NCBI RefSeq assembly: GCF_024508315.1
Contig: NZ_CP101987.1
Coordinates: 2,232,001-2,296,000, forward strand
Direction: 5' to 3'
DNA: 64,000 nt
Origin: Cellulomonas xiejunii
GTDB lineage: Bacteria; Actinomycetota; Actinomycetes; Actinomycetales; Cellulomonadaceae
The position numbers and the translations under genes are program-made. Positions 51,039 through 60,499 of the stretch are shown piece after piece. Numbering within the stretch: position 1 is the first letter of the stretch; each line of letters begins with the position of its first letter. The notes beneath the pieces are model-generated. The model was not told where the DNA came from and ran no database searches. It worked only from the letters and a program-made list of their open reading frames with translations.

Positions 51039-51512
51039 TCAGGCGGGCGCGACGCCGGGGGCCGCGGTGTCACCCGGGGCGGTGGCCACCGCGGGGCTGA
51101 CCACGGCGGTCGCGCCGTCGATCTTCGTCACGGTCACCGCCGTACCCGGCGGCAACGAGCCGCCGTCCGCGGTGCGCGCGGTCCACACCTCACCGACGAG
51201 CTTCACCCGCCCGGTCGTGCCGTCGACGGTGGAGACGACCGTCGCGGGTCGCCCGACGAGCGCCGCGGCGTTCGTCTCCGGCAGGTCGACGCGGCCCTTG
51301 AGGTGGCGCAGCAGCCAGGGGCGCAACGCCACGAGCAGGACGATCGAGGTGACCGCTGCGACGAGGATCTGCACCGCGACGGGCGCGCCGAGCGCGTAGG
51401 CCAACCCTCCCGCGAGGGCCCCGCCCGCGAACATGACGAGCACGAGATCCAGTGAGAGCATCTCCAGGATGCCGAGCGTCAGGGCTCCCCCGACCCACCA
51501 GAGCCATCCCAT
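51039..51512 (-). CDS. NfeD-family membrane protein
   Basis: A 157-aa NfeD protein. Residues 1-70 contain three hydrophobic helices (WLWWVGGALTLGILEMLSL, LVLVMFAGGALAGGLAYAL, VQILVAAVTSIVLLVAL). Residues 85-145 form the OB-fold domain (ALVGRPATVVSTVDGTTGRVKL, GEVWTARTADGGSLPPGTAV, VTVTKIDGATAVV). NfeD proteins associate with SPFH scaffolds, the product of the next gene. GGAGGTGGCGGCC precedes the ATG at 51512, which is preferred to a GTG three codons upstream. Confidence 0.9.
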   Translation of the reverse strand: MGWLWWVGGALTLGILEMLSLDLVLVMFAGGALAGGLAYALGAPVAVQILVAAVTSIVLLVALRPWLLRHLKGRVDLPETNAAALVGRPATVVSTVDGTTGRVKLVGEVWTARTADGGSLPPGTAVTVTKIDGATAVVSPAVATAPGDTAAPGVAPA

Positions 51513-51604
51513 GGCCGCCACCTCCGCAGTCGTCGTCGTCCGTGGACCGATCCTATGTGATCGCTTTGCGAACCTGTGGCCGACGCATCACGGTACGGCC
51601 ACGA

Positions 51605-52402
51605 TCAGGCCGGGGACCGCCCGGTGGCGTGCGCTGCCCACCGGCCGTCGACGTGGTCCAGGCCCAGGGGCAGGTCGAACGCGCCGGACAGGTTCTCGGC
51701 GGTCAGGGTCTCGACGATCGGACCCGCGGCGAACACCCGTCCCGCGCGCAGCAGGAGCAGGTGCGTGAAGCCCGGGGGGATCTCCTCGACGTGGTGCGTC
51801 ACCAGCACGAGCGCCGGAGAACGTCGGTCGTGCGCGAGCTCGGCCAGCGCCCCGACGAGCTCCTCGCGCCCCCCGAGGTCGAGGCCCGCCGCCGGCTCGT
51901 CGAGGAGCAGCAGCTCGGGGTCGCTCATGAGCGAGCGGGCGATCTGCACCCGCTTGCGCTCCCCCTCGGACAGGGTGCCGAACCAGCGCTCCGCGAGGTG
52001 GTCGACGCCGAACGCCCGGAGCAGGTCCGTCGCCCGCACCTCGTCGACGGTCTCGTACGCCTCGCGCCAGCGTCCCGTCACGCCGTAGGCGGCGGTCAGC
52101 ACGACGTCCCGCACGGTCTCGCCCGACGGGATCCGGTCGGCCAGGGCCGCGCTGGCGAAGCCGATCCGCGAGCGCAGCTCGAACACGTCCGTGGCGCCCA
52201 TGCGCGCGCCGAGCAGGGTGGCCGTCCCCGACGTCGGGTGCATGCGGCCGGACGCGACCTGCAGCATGGTCGTCTTGCCGGCACCGTTGCGGCCGAGCAC
52301 CACCCAGCGCTCCGAGTCCTGGACCCGCCACGTCAGGGAGTCGAGGATCGTCGTCGCCCCCCGGCGGATCGTCACGTCCTGCAGGTCGAGCACGTCGGTC
52401 AT
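51605..52402 (-). CDS. ABC transporter ATP-binding protein
   Basis: A 265-aa soluble ABC ATPase of the YfmR-/FecE-like single-domain type, sometimes annotated as a molybdenum/iron-type ATPase. Walker A is VVLGRNGAGKTTML near residue 38. The signature is TLSEGERKRVQIARSLM, and Walker B LLLLDEPAAGLD is near 165, followed by the H-loop LVTHHVEEIP. No permease gene is adjacent, so it may serve a remote transporter or a non-transport role. The ATG at 52402 lies 8 nt from a TAGGGT -10. Confidence 0.88.
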   Translation of the reverse strand: MTDVLDLQDVTIRRGATTILDSLTWRVQDSERWVVLGRNGAGKTTMLQVASGRMHPTSGTATLLGARMGATDVFELRSRIGFASAALADRIPSGETVRDVVLTAAYGVTGRWREAYETVDEVRATDLLRAFGVDHLAERWFGTLSEGERKRVQIARSLMSDPELLLLDEPAAGLDLGGREELVGALAELAHDRRSPALVLVTHHVEEIPPGFTHLLLLRAGRVFAAGPIVETLTAENLSGAFDLPLGLDHVDGRWAAHATGRSPA

Positions 52403-52410
52403 GTCCACAG

Positions 52411-52416
52411 ACCCTA
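52411..52416 (-). promoter_or_regulatory. Predicted -10 element, ABC ATPase gene
   Basis: TAGGGT on the minus strand, 8 nt before the ATG at 52402; it argues against the GTG at 52408. Confidence 0.5.
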
Positions 52417-52490
52417 ACCGTCCCGGACGTCGCGACGTGCCGGAGCGAGCGCGTCCCGCCCGATCTCACAGTCCCGCGGCGTGCCGGTGC

Positions 52491-53516
52491 TCACAGCTCG
52501 ATCGTCAGCATGGTCGACGAGTGGGCGACCTCGTAACCCAGCCCTGCGTAGATCCCGTGGGCGCCCGACGGGTTGTCGGTGTCGACCTCGAGCTCGGCGT
52601 ACCGCATCCCGTCAGCCGCGTACGCACGCATCACGTTCGCCAGCAGCGCGACCGCGACGCGTCGGCCGCGCCACTCCCGCCGCACGCCGAGGAGCTCGGT
52701 GTACCCGGACGGGTAGCCGGCCGCCGGCCAATCGTGCTCGAAGCGCGCCGAGACCGCGTACCCGACGACCTGGTCGGCGCCGTCGAGCGCCACGAACGAC
52801 CACGTCGGTGCGAACATCGCGCGCGCCGCGCGCCACTGCTCGGGGGTGCGCGGCTCGGAGCCCCAGTGGTCCGCGAACACGGCGTTGTGCGTCAGACGGA
52901 CCTGGTCGTCCAGCCCCGGGGACCACGGCACGACGCGCAGTCCGTCGATCTGCGGCACGTCGGGAAGTGGCACGTCGAGCGGACGCCGCATGTGCGTGTA
53001 GTACCGGACGGGGGTGAACCCCGCGGCCTGGTACACGCGCGCCACGTCGGGGGTCGAGTCGTCGCAGTACGTGGCGATCCGTGCGGGCAGCTCCTTGCCG
53101 GAGGCGGCGAGCACCTGCCGCGCGCGGGCGTGCGACCAGGCCACCAGCGCGGCCCCGATGCCTCGACCCCGCCAGGCCGGGTCGACGTCGCCCTCGACGA
53201 ACGCGCGGACGACGCGCTCGTCGCCGGGCGCGGTGTCCACCTGTGCCCACGCACGCACGGTCCCGTCGCCGTCGTACCCGGCGAGGGTGTCGAGCGCCAG
53301 GTCGCGCCAGGCCGGCTCCAGCTCGGCGACGACCTCCTCGACCGACGTGCGGTACGGGAGCCCGTCGGCCTCCTGGCACCGCGCCCGCAGCGCAGCGAGC
53401 CCGCCCGCGTCGGCCGCGCCGACAGCGCGCCACGTCAGACCCAGCCCGGCAGCCGGCTGCGGGGCGTACACGGGCGCGGCCGCTCGGACGGCCAGGGGAA
53501 CGGTCGAGTCGGTCAT
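52491..53516 (-). CDS. Double-GNAT acetyltransferase
   Basis: A 341-aa protein with two GNAT domains. Domain 1 (residues 30-175) has VDPAWRGRGIGAALVAWSHA and the late strand ARVYQAAGFTPVRYY. Domain 2 (about 180-341) has LLGVRREWRGRRVAVALLANVM and the AHGIYAGLGYEV end. Only domain 1 keeps a full RGRGIG acetyl-CoA loop. The layout resembles mycothiol synthase MshD, but the key surroundings are not clear enough to name it. A single ATG at 53516 is used. Confidence 0.85.
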   Translation of the reverse strand: MTDSTVPLAVRAAAPVYAPQPAAGLGLTWRAVGAADAGGLAALRARCQEADGLPYRTSVEEVVAELEPAWRDLALDTLAGYDGDGTVRAWAQVDTAPGDERVVRAFVEGDVDPAWRGRGIGAALVAWSHARARQVLAASGKELPARIATYCDDSTPDVARVYQAAGFTPVRYYTHMRRPLDVPLPDVPQIDGLRVVPWSPGLDDQVRLTHNAVFADHWGSEPRTPEQWRAARAMFAPTWSFVALDGADQVVGYAVSARFEHDWPAAGYPSGYTELLGVRREWRGRRVAVALLANVMRAYAADGMRYAELEVDTDNPSGAHGIYAGLGYEVAHSSTMLTIEL

Positions 53517-53595
53517 GGCGCCCAGCCTGACGCGGCGCCGGACACCGGTCCACCGCATAGTGCGTCGCGCGTCGACACGCGGGCCGCGGCGCCCC

Positions 53596-55737
53596 TCAGG
53601 CGTCGATCCGCGACTGGTCCAGGGCGTGCGCGTTGGCGACGATGAAGTCCTTGCGGGGAGCCACGTCGGACCCCATGAGCAGCTCGAACACCTTCTCGAC
53701 GTGGGCGGCCGCCGCCTCGGCATCACCGATGCGGACCCGGCGCAGCGTGCGGTGCCGCGGGTCCATGGTCGTCTCGGCCAGCTGGTCGGCGTCCATCTCC
53801 CCCAGGCCCTTGTAGCGCTGGATGTCGTCCTTGTAGCGCTTACCGGCGCGGTCGAGCTTCTTCAGCGTGCTCGCCAGCTCCGCCTCCGAGTACGTGTACA
53901 CGTACTCGTTCTTGCGCGAGCCCGCCCCGATGACCTCGATGCGGTGCAGCGGGGGCACCGCCGCGTACACCCGCCCGTCCTCGACGAGCGGCCGCATGTA
54001 CCGGAAGAACAGCGTCAGCAGCAGCGTGCGGATGTGGGCACCGTCGACGTCGGCGTCCGTCATCAGCACGATCTTGCCGTAGCGCGCGGCCTCGAGGTCG
54101 AAGGTGCGGCCCGAGCCGGCCCCGACCACCTGGATGATCGCGGCGCACTCGGCGTTCTTCAGCATGTCGCCGACGGACGCCTTCTGGACGTTGAGGATCT
54201 TGCCGCGGATCGGCAGGAGCGCCTGGAAGTCCGAGCTGCGGGCGAGCTTCGCGGTACCGAGCGCGCTGTCGCCCTCGACGATGAACAGCTCGCTGCGCGC
54301 GACGTCGTCGATGCGGCAGTCCGCGAGCTTGGCGGGCAGGGAGGACGACTCGAGCGCGTTCTTCCGGCGCGAGATCTCCTTCTGCTTGCGCGCGGACACC
54401 CGCGCGCGCATCTCCCCCACGACCTTGTCGAGCAGGAGCGCGGAGTGCGCCTTGTGGTCGCGCTTGGAGGACGTGAGCACGGCCGTGAGCTCCTGCTCGA
54501 CGACGCGCGCGACGATGCCCCGCACCGGTCCGGTGCCGAGCACCTCCTTCGTCTGGCCCTCGAACTGCGGCTCCGCCAGGCGCACGGTGACCACGGCCGT
54601 GAGACCCGCGAGCACGTCCTCCTTCTCGACCCGCTCGGACGACGAGTCCTTCACCGAGATCTTCAGGCGCCGCGCGTTGGCGGCGACCTGGGCACGCACG
54701 GTCTTGAGCAGTGCCGCCTCGAAGCCGGCCAGGTGCGTGCCGCCCTTGGGCGTCGCGATGATGTTGACGAAGCTGCGGACCTCGGTCGCGTACCCCGTGC
54801 CCCACCGCACCGCGATGTCGACGTCGCACGTGCGCGAGACCTCCTGCGGGGTCATGTGCCCGCGGTCGTCGAGCACGGGCACGGTCTCGGTGAACGTCCC
54901 CTGCCCCTGCAGGGTCCACGTGTCGGTGACCGCCGGGTCCGGCGAGAGGTGGTCGACGAAGTCGACGACGCCGCCCGTGTGCAGGAACGTCTCCTCGTGC
55001 GGACCGTGCTCACCGGGCGTGCCGGGCACACGGCGCTCGTCCCGCAGCGTGATGGCCAGGCCCGGCACGAGGAAGCTCGTCTGCCGCGCGCGGGTCACGA
55101 GCTCGTCGTACGAGAAGACCGCGCTCTTGGGGAAGATCTGCCGGTCGGCCCAGTACCGCACGCGCGTCCCGCTGACGCCCTTGGCGACCTTGCCTACGAC
55201 CGCGAGCTCGGAGCCCTGCACGAAGGGCTCGAACGGCGAGTCAGGGCTGACGCCCGCCCGGTCGTCGAACACCCCGGGCTCACCGCGGTGGAACGTCATG
55301 CGGTGGGTGCGCCCCCCGCGGTCGACCTCCACGTCGAGGCGTGCGGACAGCGCGTTCACCACGGACGCGCCGACGCCGTGCAGGCCTCCGGAGGCTGCGT
55401 ACGAGCCGCCGCCGAACTTGCCACCGGCGTGCAGCTTGGTCAGGACGACCTCGACACCCGTGAGCCCGGTCTTCGGCTCGACGTCCACGGGGATGCCGCG
55501 CCCGTTGTCGCGCACCTCCACCGAGGAGTCCGCGTGCAGCACGATTTCGATGCGGTCGCCGTGCCCACCCAGGGCCTCGTCGACGGAGTTGTCGATGATC
55601 TCCCACAGGCAGTGCATGAGGCCGCGGCTGTCGGTCGTCCCGATGTACATGCCGGGTCGCTTGCGCACCGCCTCGAGGCCCTCGAGGACCGAGAGGTGCC
55701 GGGCCGTGTAGCCGGCCTGAGCGGAGGTCGTCGTCAC
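53596..55737 (-). CDS. parE: Type IIA topoisomerase subunit B (ParE/GyrB paralogue)
   Basis: A 713-aa ATPase/TOPRIM subunit of a second type IIA topoisomerase. The GHKL ATPase motifs are EIIDNSVDEALGG, DNGRGIPVD and GGLHGVGASVVNAL. The transducer domain has the GTHLAGFEAAL lysine-loop region, and the TOPRIM domain has EGDSALGTAK and TDADVDGAHIRTLLLTLFFRY. The GTG at 55737 gives the expected start TARHLSVLEGLEAVRKRPGMYIG. It lies next to DUF7455 and the principal sigma factor as in Streptomyces, which supports ParE (topoisomerase IV) rather than the dnaA-linked gyrB. The A subunit is not in the window. Confidence 0.93.
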   Translation of the reverse strand: MTTTSAQAGYTARHLSVLEGLEAVRKRPGMYIGTTDSRGLMHCLWEIIDNSVDEALGGHGDRIEIVLHADSSVEVRDNGRGIPVDVEPKTGLTGVEVVLTKLHAGGKFGGGSYAASGGLHGVGASVVNALSARLDVEVDRGGRTHRMTFHRGEPGVFDDRAGVSPDSPFEPFVQGSELAVVGKVAKGVSGTRVRYWADRQIFPKSAVFSYDELVTRARQTSFLVPGLAITLRDERRVPGTPGEHGPHEETFLHTGGVVDFVDHLSPDPAVTDTWTLQGQGTFTETVPVLDDRGHMTPQEVSRTCDVDIAVRWGTGYATEVRSFVNIIATPKGGTHLAGFEAALLKTVRAQVAANARRLKISVKDSSSERVEKEDVLAGLTAVVTVRLAEPQFEGQTKEVLGTGPVRGIVARVVEQELTAVLTSSKRDHKAHSALLLDKVVGEMRARVSARKQKEISRRKNALESSSLPAKLADCRIDDVARSELFIVEGDSALGTAKLARSSDFQALLPIRGKILNVQKASVGDMLKNAECAAIIQVVGAGSGRTFDLEAARYGKIVLMTDADVDGAHIRTLLLTLFFRYMRPLVEDGRVYAAVPPLHRIEVIGAGSRKNEYVYTYSEAELASTLKKLDRAGKRYKDDIQRYKGLGEMDADQLAETTMDPRHRTLRRVRIGDAEAAAAHVEKVFELLMGSDVAPRKDFIVANAHALDQSRIDA

Positions 55738-55907
55738 GGCGCCGATGGTAACCGCGCGCGTCCACGAGGCCCTCCTCGCCATGCCGTGCGGACGCCCACT
55801 CCGCGCCCCGCCACGCGTGCGGGCACCGGGGGGTGCGTGCCGCACGTCACGTTGCGCGGGGATCACGAACACGTGGCAACGCGTCACGATCTTGTACGCA
55901 GAGAGCG

Positions 55908-55950
55908 AACCACCCGTTCCTGAGGGCATGGAACCGCGGAGCGGGTGGTT
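55908..55950 (+). repeat. Inverted repeat in leader of DUF7455 gene
   Basis: AACCACCCG (55908-55916) and CGGGTGGTT (55942-55950) pair perfectly, with a nested TTCC/GGAA, ending 19 nt before the ATG at 55970. It may be an RNA structure or a regulator site. Confidence 0.5.
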
Positions 55951-55969
55951 GTATGGAGATGTGACAGGG

Positions 55970-56194
55970 ATGACGATGGAATCCAGGACCCCGCTGACGG
56001 CTGCCGACCGCTGCGACCGCTGCAACGCCCAGGCCTACGTCCGCGTCGTGCTCCCGGTCGGTGAGCTGCTGTTCTGCGCGCACCACGCACGGGAGCACGC
56101 ACCGAAGTTCGCGAGCGTCGCGACGCACGTCCAGGACGAGACGGACCGCCTGCTCGCCGAGCACGGGGCGGGCCCCGGCGCCGCTGCAGGCTGA
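55970..56194 (+). CDS. DUF7455 zinc-ribbon-like small protein
   Basis: A 74-aa actinomycete-conserved protein. The core is LTAADRCDRCNAQAYVRV, then ELLFCAHHAREH, giving a CxxC...CxxH metal-binding site, and a C-terminal helix. Function is unknown; the gene sits between parE and rpoD in Streptomyces and relatives. ATG 55976, three codons in, is an alternative with AGGG upstream. It is divergent from parE. Confidence 0.85.
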   Translation: MTMESRTPLTAADRCDRCNAQAYVRVVLPVGELLFCAHHAREHAPKFASVATHVQDETDRLLAEHGAGPGAAAG

Positions 56195-56216
56195 CGAGCG
56201 GACCACCACGAACCCC

Positions 56217-56246
56217 GAAGGCCCCGGACCACGGTCCGGGGCCTTC
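56217..56246. terminator. Strong hairpin after DUF7455 gene
   Basis: A perfect 14-bp inverted repeat (56217-56230 with 56233-56246) lies 22 nt past the DUF7455 stop and can act in both directions. Confidence 0.75.
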
Positions 56247-56348
56247 GTCGTGGCGCGCGCCTGCGCAGATCCCGCGCCGGCCACCACGAACCGATGTGCT
56301 CGACCAGCACGCCGGGCGTGCGGGCCTCGCCGGCCCGTTGGCAAACGA

Positions 56349-56378
56349 CGAGAGCCCGGCCGTGGGGCCGGGCTCTCG
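56349..56378 (-). terminator. rpoD terminator
   Basis: CGAGAGCCCGGCC and GGCCGGGCTCTCG form a perfect 13-bp stem with a 4-nt loop, 20 nt past the rpoD stop; on the minus strand TCGTTTG follows. Confidence 0.8.
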
Positions 56379-56397
56379 TGGACGTGCGGGGTGACCG

Positions 56398-57945
56398 TCA
56401 GTCGAGGTAGTCCCGCAGCACCTGCGAACGCGACGGGTGACGCAGCTTCGACATCGTCTTGGACTCGATCTGGCGGATGCGCTCACGCGTGACGCCGTAG
56501 ACCTTGCCGATCTCGTCGAGCGTCTTGGGCTGGCCGTCGGTGAGGCCGAACCGCATGGACACCACGCCGGCCTCGCGCTCGGAGAGCGTGTCGAGGACCT
56601 GGTGGAGCTGCTCCTGCAGCAGCGTGAAGCTCACGGCGTCCGCGGGGACGACGGCCTCGGAGTCCTCGATGAGGTCACCGAACTCGCTGTCGCCGTCCTC
56701 ACCGAGGGGCGTGTGCAGCGAGATGGGCTCGCGGCCGTACTTCTGGACCTCGACGACCTTCTCGGGCGTCATGTCGAGCTCCTTGGCCAGCTCCTCCGGC
56801 GTGGGCTCGCGACCCAGGTCCTGGAGCATCTGGCGCTGGACGCGCGCGAGCTTGTTGATGACCTCGACCATGTGCACCGGGATGCGGATCGTGCGGGCCT
56901 GGTCGGCCATCGCGCGGGTGATCGCCTGCCGGATCCACCACGTGGCGTACGTCGAGAACTTGTAGCCCTTGGTGTAGTCGAACTTCTCGACCGCGCGGAT
57001 CAGACCGAGGTTGCCCTCCTGGATGAGGTCCAGGAAGAGCATGCCGCGGCCCGTGTAGCGCTTGGCGAGGGAGACGACCAGACGCAGGTTCGCCTCGAGG
57101 AGGTGGTTCTTGGCCCGGCGGCCGTCCTGCGCGATCCACTCCAGCTCGCGACGCATCTTCGGCTCGAGCGTGTCGCGGATCTCCGCGAGCTTCTCGTCGG
57201 CGAACAGGCCGGCCTCGATGCGCTTGGCGAGCTCGACCTCCTGCTCGGCGTTCAGCAGCGCGACCTTGCCGATCTGCTTGAGGTAGTCCTTGACGGGGTC
57301 CGCGGTCGCGCCGGCCGTGACGACCTGCTGCGCCGGCGCGTCGTCGTCGTCCGCGTCGGAGTAGACGAAGCCCGTGTCCTCGGGCTCGTCCTCCTTCTTC
57401 GCGACCGCCGGCTTGGCCGGGGTCTCCTCGCCGTCGTCCTCCGCGGCGTCCACGACGTCGTCCGTCTCGATCTCCACCGTGTCGGTGACCTCGACGTCCT
57501 CCAGCTCGGCGACGTCGACGTCGACGTCCTCGTCCGTCACGTCGTCGCCCGCCTTCGACGCCTTCGCGGGCGCGGCCTTCGCGGTCGCCGCCTTCGTGGT
57601 GGCCGACTTGGTCGCGGTCTTGGCGGCCGCCGCCTTCGTCGTGGCACGCGCCGGCTTGGCGGCACCGTCCACGACCGTGGCCTTGGCCGCGGGCCGCGAC
57701 TTGGCGCTCGTCGCCGCGACGGCCCGTCCGGCGGAGCCGAGGTCGTTCACGTCGACACCGGCCGTGCCGAGACCACGCACGACGGCGCGCAGCCGCTTGG
57801 CGCCCTCGACACCGGCAGCCTCGCAGGCGGCGCGAACCGAGGCGCTGTCGACGCTGCCGTGGGTCCGTCCTCGCATGACCAACTCCTGCAGAGCAGGGTG
57901 CTGGAACTCACGCGGGAGTGCGGGGTGGGGGGTCTGGGACGTCAA
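56398..57945 (-). CDS. rpoD: Principal RNA polymerase sigma factor (RpoD/SigA/HrdB)
   Basis: A 515-aa primary sigma-70. Region 1.1-like residues 1-70 start [20 protein letters not shown]. Residues 90-180 are Lys/Ala-rich, then 180-230 strongly acidic, an insert typical of actinomycete housekeeping sigmas. Region 1.2 [13 protein letters not shown], region 2 [57 protein letters not shown] (residues about 290-345), region 3 and region 4 [31 protein letters not shown] are all intact when read in pieces. The TTG start is preceded by AAAGG, and a TACAAT -10 lies about 70 bp upstream. Confidence 0.97.
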   Translation of the reverse strand: MTSQTPHPALPREFQHPALQELVMRGRTHGSVDSASVRAACEAAGVEGAKRLRAVVRGLGTAGVDVNDLGSAGRAVAATSAKSRPAAKATVVDGAAKPARATTKAAAAKTATKSATTKAATAKAAPAKASKAGDDVTDEDVDVDVAELEDVEVTDTVEIETDDVVDAAEDDGEETPAKPAVAKKEDEPEDTGFVYSDADDDDAPAQQVVTAGATADPVKDYLKQIGKVALLNAEQEVELAKRIEAGLFADEKLAEIRDTLEPKMRRELEWIAQDGRRAKNHLLEANLRLVVSLAKRYTGRGMLFLDLIQEGNLGLIRAVEKFDYTKGYKFSTYATWWIRQAITRAMADQARTIRIPVHMVEVINKLARVQRQMLQDLGREPTPEELAKELDMTPEKVVEVQKYGREPISLHTPLGEDGDSEFGDLIEDSEAVVPADAVSFTLLQEQLHQVLDTLSEREAGVVSMRFGLTDGQPKTLDEIGKVYGVTRERIRQIESKTMSKLRHPSRSQVLRDYLD

Positions 57946-58013
57946 GAAACGACCTTTCGTCAGCGCGGCAACCGGAACCGTGGAGTGTCCGAAGGACCGG
58001 GAGACAGACAGAT

Positions 58014-58019
58014 ATTGTA
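58014..58019 (-). promoter_or_regulatory. rpoD -10 element
   Basis: TACAAT on the minus strand, 69 bp before the TTG start. No good -35 is seen; the rest of 57946-58212 holds no gene. Confidence 0.5.
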
Positions 58020-58212
58020 CCGACCCGCGGGGGCGCGCCGCGCGTGTTGTCGCGCGAGCCGTGGATCGGCGCGTGACATCGAACTCGGGGGTCGACCGGT
58101 GCAACACAGCGCCGGGCGAGGGCATTCCCGCAGTCCTCCCGGCGTACCGCACGTGTGCAGGCACACGCCGTGCGCGTGTGCCCGGCGAGGACGGACCGGC
58201 GGCGCCGAGGCG

Positions 58213-58605
58213 TCAGCCTGCGGGCTTGACCGTGAGCACGGGGCACGGCGCGTCGAAGAGCACCCGCTGCGCGTTCGAGCCGAGGATGAGCTTGCCCACA
58301 GGGCTGCGCCGACGCAGACCGAGGACGACGAGCTGCGCCCCGACCTCCTCGGCTGTGCTGATGAGGTCGTCGGCGACGTCGCCTCCGTCGAGCAGCCGGA
58401 CGTCGTGCTCGACACCGTGCGCCTGGAGCTCCTCGTCGACGCGCGCGAGGGCCTGCTCGACCTCTCCTCGCCGCTCCGGCGTCTCGTCCCGACGCACGCT
58501 GACCACCACCACGACGCGGACGGACCGGCGCCGAGCCTCTTCGACCGCCGCATCCAGCGCTGCTCGCCCCTCGGGGGTCGCCAGGTAGCCGACCACGATT
58601 CCCAT
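58213..58605 (-). CDS. Universal stress protein (UspA family)
   Basis: A 130-aa single Usp domain. The start is MGIVVGYLATPEGRAALDAAVEEA. The C-terminal ATP-binding signature reads VLGLRRRSPVGKLILGSNAQRVLFDAPCPVLTV, with the LG...S.AQ.V pattern near residue 108; the canonical GxxG(S/T) is present as GLRRRSPVGKLILGS. Likely dimeric and nucleotide-binding. AGGAGGAGG lies 8 nt before the ATG, and a TAGCGT -10 candidate is at 58645-58650. Confidence 0.9.
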   Translation of the reverse strand: MGIVVGYLATPEGRAALDAAVEEARRRSVRVVVVVSVRRDETPERRGEVEQALARVDEELQAHGVEHDVRLLDGGDVADDLISTAEEVGAQLVVLGLRRRSPVGKLILGSNAQRVLFDAPCPVLTVKPAG

Positions 58606-58717
58606 CGTCGTTCCTCCTCCTGGCCCCGTCCGGCCTCGTGCGCGACGCTACCGGAGCGCGGGACCTGCGACGACCGCGACGGGCGGGAAGCGCCTGATCA
58701 TCCACGCTCCCCACCCG

Positions 58718-59842
58718 TCATCCGCGCCGCCGCACCCACCCGGGCGCCAGACCGGCGTCGACCGCGCTGCGCAGGAGCAGAGCCAGGCGGTACGCCGGGT
58801 CGTCCTGGAGCGCCCGGTCGAGCAGCACCGCCGCCCGCGCCCCGTCGCCCTGCCACCACGCGATGGTCGCCAGCAGGGTCGACGCGGGCGCCTGCGCGCC
58901 ACGGCGGCCGTGCGCCACGACGTCCTCGAGCGCCGTCCGGACGGCGTGGACGTCATCGCCCGGCGGCTCCCCCGACGCCGGGTCCACGAGACGTCCGATC
59001 GCCGCCCCGACCTCCGCGTCCTCGTCCGGACCGCCGCGCACGAGCACGCGCTCGGGCAGCGACCCGGCGTCCGGCAGGCAGGCGACGAGTACCGCGTCGC
59101 GAACGCGACGGTCCGCGAGCCCGGCCTCGACGCGCCCCAGCAGAGCGGACCGCGTGAGCGGCCCGGCGTGCGTACCGGACGGGGGCGCGACGAGTGCGCG
59201 CCACGCTGCGAGGGACTCCGCCCGCCAGCGACCCAACGCCTGCGGCCCGCTCACCAGTGCGCGTGTCCGCGCCTCGGCCCGTCGTCGACGCACACGTGCA
59301 ACCCCCCGTCGGGCGTCGGCCGGTGCCGCCGGTACCCGGCCGAGCGAGTCCCTCCCGGCCGCCACGACCGACCCGGCGAGCACCATCTCCGCTCCGGCAC
59401 GCGACCCCTGCAGGTCACTCAGGGGGCGCCCCTGCGGTGGGCAGCACGTGGGGTCGCAGGCGAGGCAGCGGTACGCGTGGTCACCGACCACGAGGACGTC
59501 GGCGCCGCCGAACGGGACGTCGAAGGCCTCGGCGACGTGCGAGGCCGCAGCCTCGACACGAGCGGCACCCGCGGGCGCAGAGTCCTCGGCGTAGAGGACC
59601 AGGACGCAGCGGCGTGCGCCGTCACGGTCGAGGTGGCTCGCGAGCGATCGTGCGACCTGCGGGCCGTGGACCGCGTCGGCGATGTCCGCGAGGTCGACCC
59701 GCGCGACGAGCCCCACCTGGCCGCGAGGCCCGCGAAGGCTCACGGCGACGGCGCTGTCCTGCGGCTGGAAGCCGAGAAGGTGCGGGACGAGCGCGAGGAG
59801 CTCACGGGACTCGCTGATGCGGAGGAGGAGAGGAGGTTCCAT
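58718..59842 (-). CDS. DUF4192 protein
   Basis: A 374-aa actinomycete protein of the DUF4192 family, function unknown. The conserved N-terminal block is SRELLALVPHLLGFQPQDSAVAVSL and VGLVARVDLAD. The middle has ADVLVVGDHAYRCLACDPTCCPPQGRPLSDLQGS, with a cysteine cluster diagnostic for the family. The C-terminal part, STLLATIAWWQGDGARAAVLLDRALQDDPAYRLA, resembles a tetratricopeptide-like helical end. The ATG at 59842 fits the family. Confidence 0.85.
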   Translation of the reverse strand: MEPPLLLRISESRELLALVPHLLGFQPQDSAVAVSLRGPRGQVGLVARVDLADIADAVHGPQVARSLASHLDRDGARRCVLVLYAEDSAPAGAARVEAAASHVAEAFDVPFGGADVLVVGDHAYRCLACDPTCCPPQGRPLSDLQGSRAGAEMVLAGSVVAAGRDSLGRVPAAPADARRGVARVRRRRAEARTRALVSGPQALGRWRAESLAAWRALVAPPSGTHAGPLTRSALLGRVEAGLADRRVRDAVLVACLPDAGSLPERVLVRGGPDEDAEVGAAIGRLVDPASGEPPGDDVHAVRTALEDVVAHGRRGAQAPASTLLATIAWWQGDGARAAVLLDRALQDDPAYRLALLLRSAVDAGLAPGWVRRRG

Positions 59843-59968
59843 GGCTCCACCGAACCGCTCTCCGGGCCTGCGATGGGGCGCCGCGAACCGACCTGTGGGC
59901 GGAGCTCGAGCGGACCGGTCCTGTGGTCGGCTCGGCGCTCGGGCCGTGATCCTGCGGAGGTGCCCGGC

Positions 59969-59974
59969 TACCCT
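59969..59974 (+). promoter_or_regulatory. Predicted -10 element, lipoprotein gene
   Basis: TACCCT lies 6 nt before the GTG at 59981. Confidence 0.45.
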
Positions 59975-59980
59975 GGCGCC

Positions 59981-60499
59981 GTGTCCCGCCCGACCCTCAT
60001 CGCCCTGGCATCCACCGCGCTGCTCGGTGTCGGCCTGACGGCAGGCTGCACGTCACCGGCGGAGCTTGCCCCCGTGGCACCGTCCTCCAGCGCGGCATCA
60101 CCCGCGCCCACGCCCAGCGAGTCCCTGCTCTCCGACGACATCGCGGACGACACCGCGGTGGGGACCCTCGCCCCGGGCTTCCCTGCCGCACTGGTCCCCG
60201 TGCCGCCCGACGCGGAGGTCCTCGTGTCCTCCGCCGAGCCGCTCGGCGACAACCGGCTCCGCATCAGCCTCAACGTGCGCACGGACCAGGACACGGGCGG
60301 CCTGCTCGACGCCGTGCGCGCGCCGCTGCTGGCCGCCGGGTTCAGCGAGTCCGCGCCGCCGGCGCCCGAGCCCGGCTTGGCCGCGCAGACCACGTTCTCC
60401 CGCGCGGACGGCGCCGAGCTCCTGGTCGTGGGCGTCCTCGACCGTGACGGTCGCAGGACGATGACGCTTGGCGGGACGGTCGCCGTTCCCGCACCCTAG
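59981..60499 (+). CDS. Putative lipoprotein
   Basis: A 172-aa exported protein. Residues 1-22 form a lipoprotein signal with lipobox LTAGC, acylated Cys23. A Ser/Pro/Ala-rich linker (about 24-55) precedes a folded part of about 115 residues with PDAEVLVSSAEPLGDNRLRISLNV read in pieces and a final hairpin TMTLGGTVAV. The small alpha/beta pattern resembles other actinomycete lipoproteins of unknown function. Its stop codon TAG is part of the next gene's -10. Confidence 0.68.
   Translation: MSRPTLIALASTALLGVGLTAGCTSPAELAPVAPSSSAASPAPTPSESLLSDDIADDTAVGTLAPGFPAALVPVPPDAEVLVSSAEPLGDNRLRISLNVRTDQDTGGLLDAVRAPLLAAGFSESAPPAPEPGLAAQTTFSRADGAELLVVGVLDRDGRRTMTLGGTVAVPAP

Noticed and set aside
55906..55920. 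LexA-like site in the parE-DUF7455 spacer
   Set aside because: CGAAC and GTTC are present, but the spacer is five bases and the last G is missing.
53014..55923. 969-codon open frame opposite parE
   Set aside because: ParE on the minus strand has all GHKL and TOPRIM motifs; the plus-strand product matches nothing and is compositionally biased.
56437..59157. 906-codon open frame opposite rpoD
   Set aside because: It is a shadow of rpoD and its upstream region, with no motif or ribosome-binding site.
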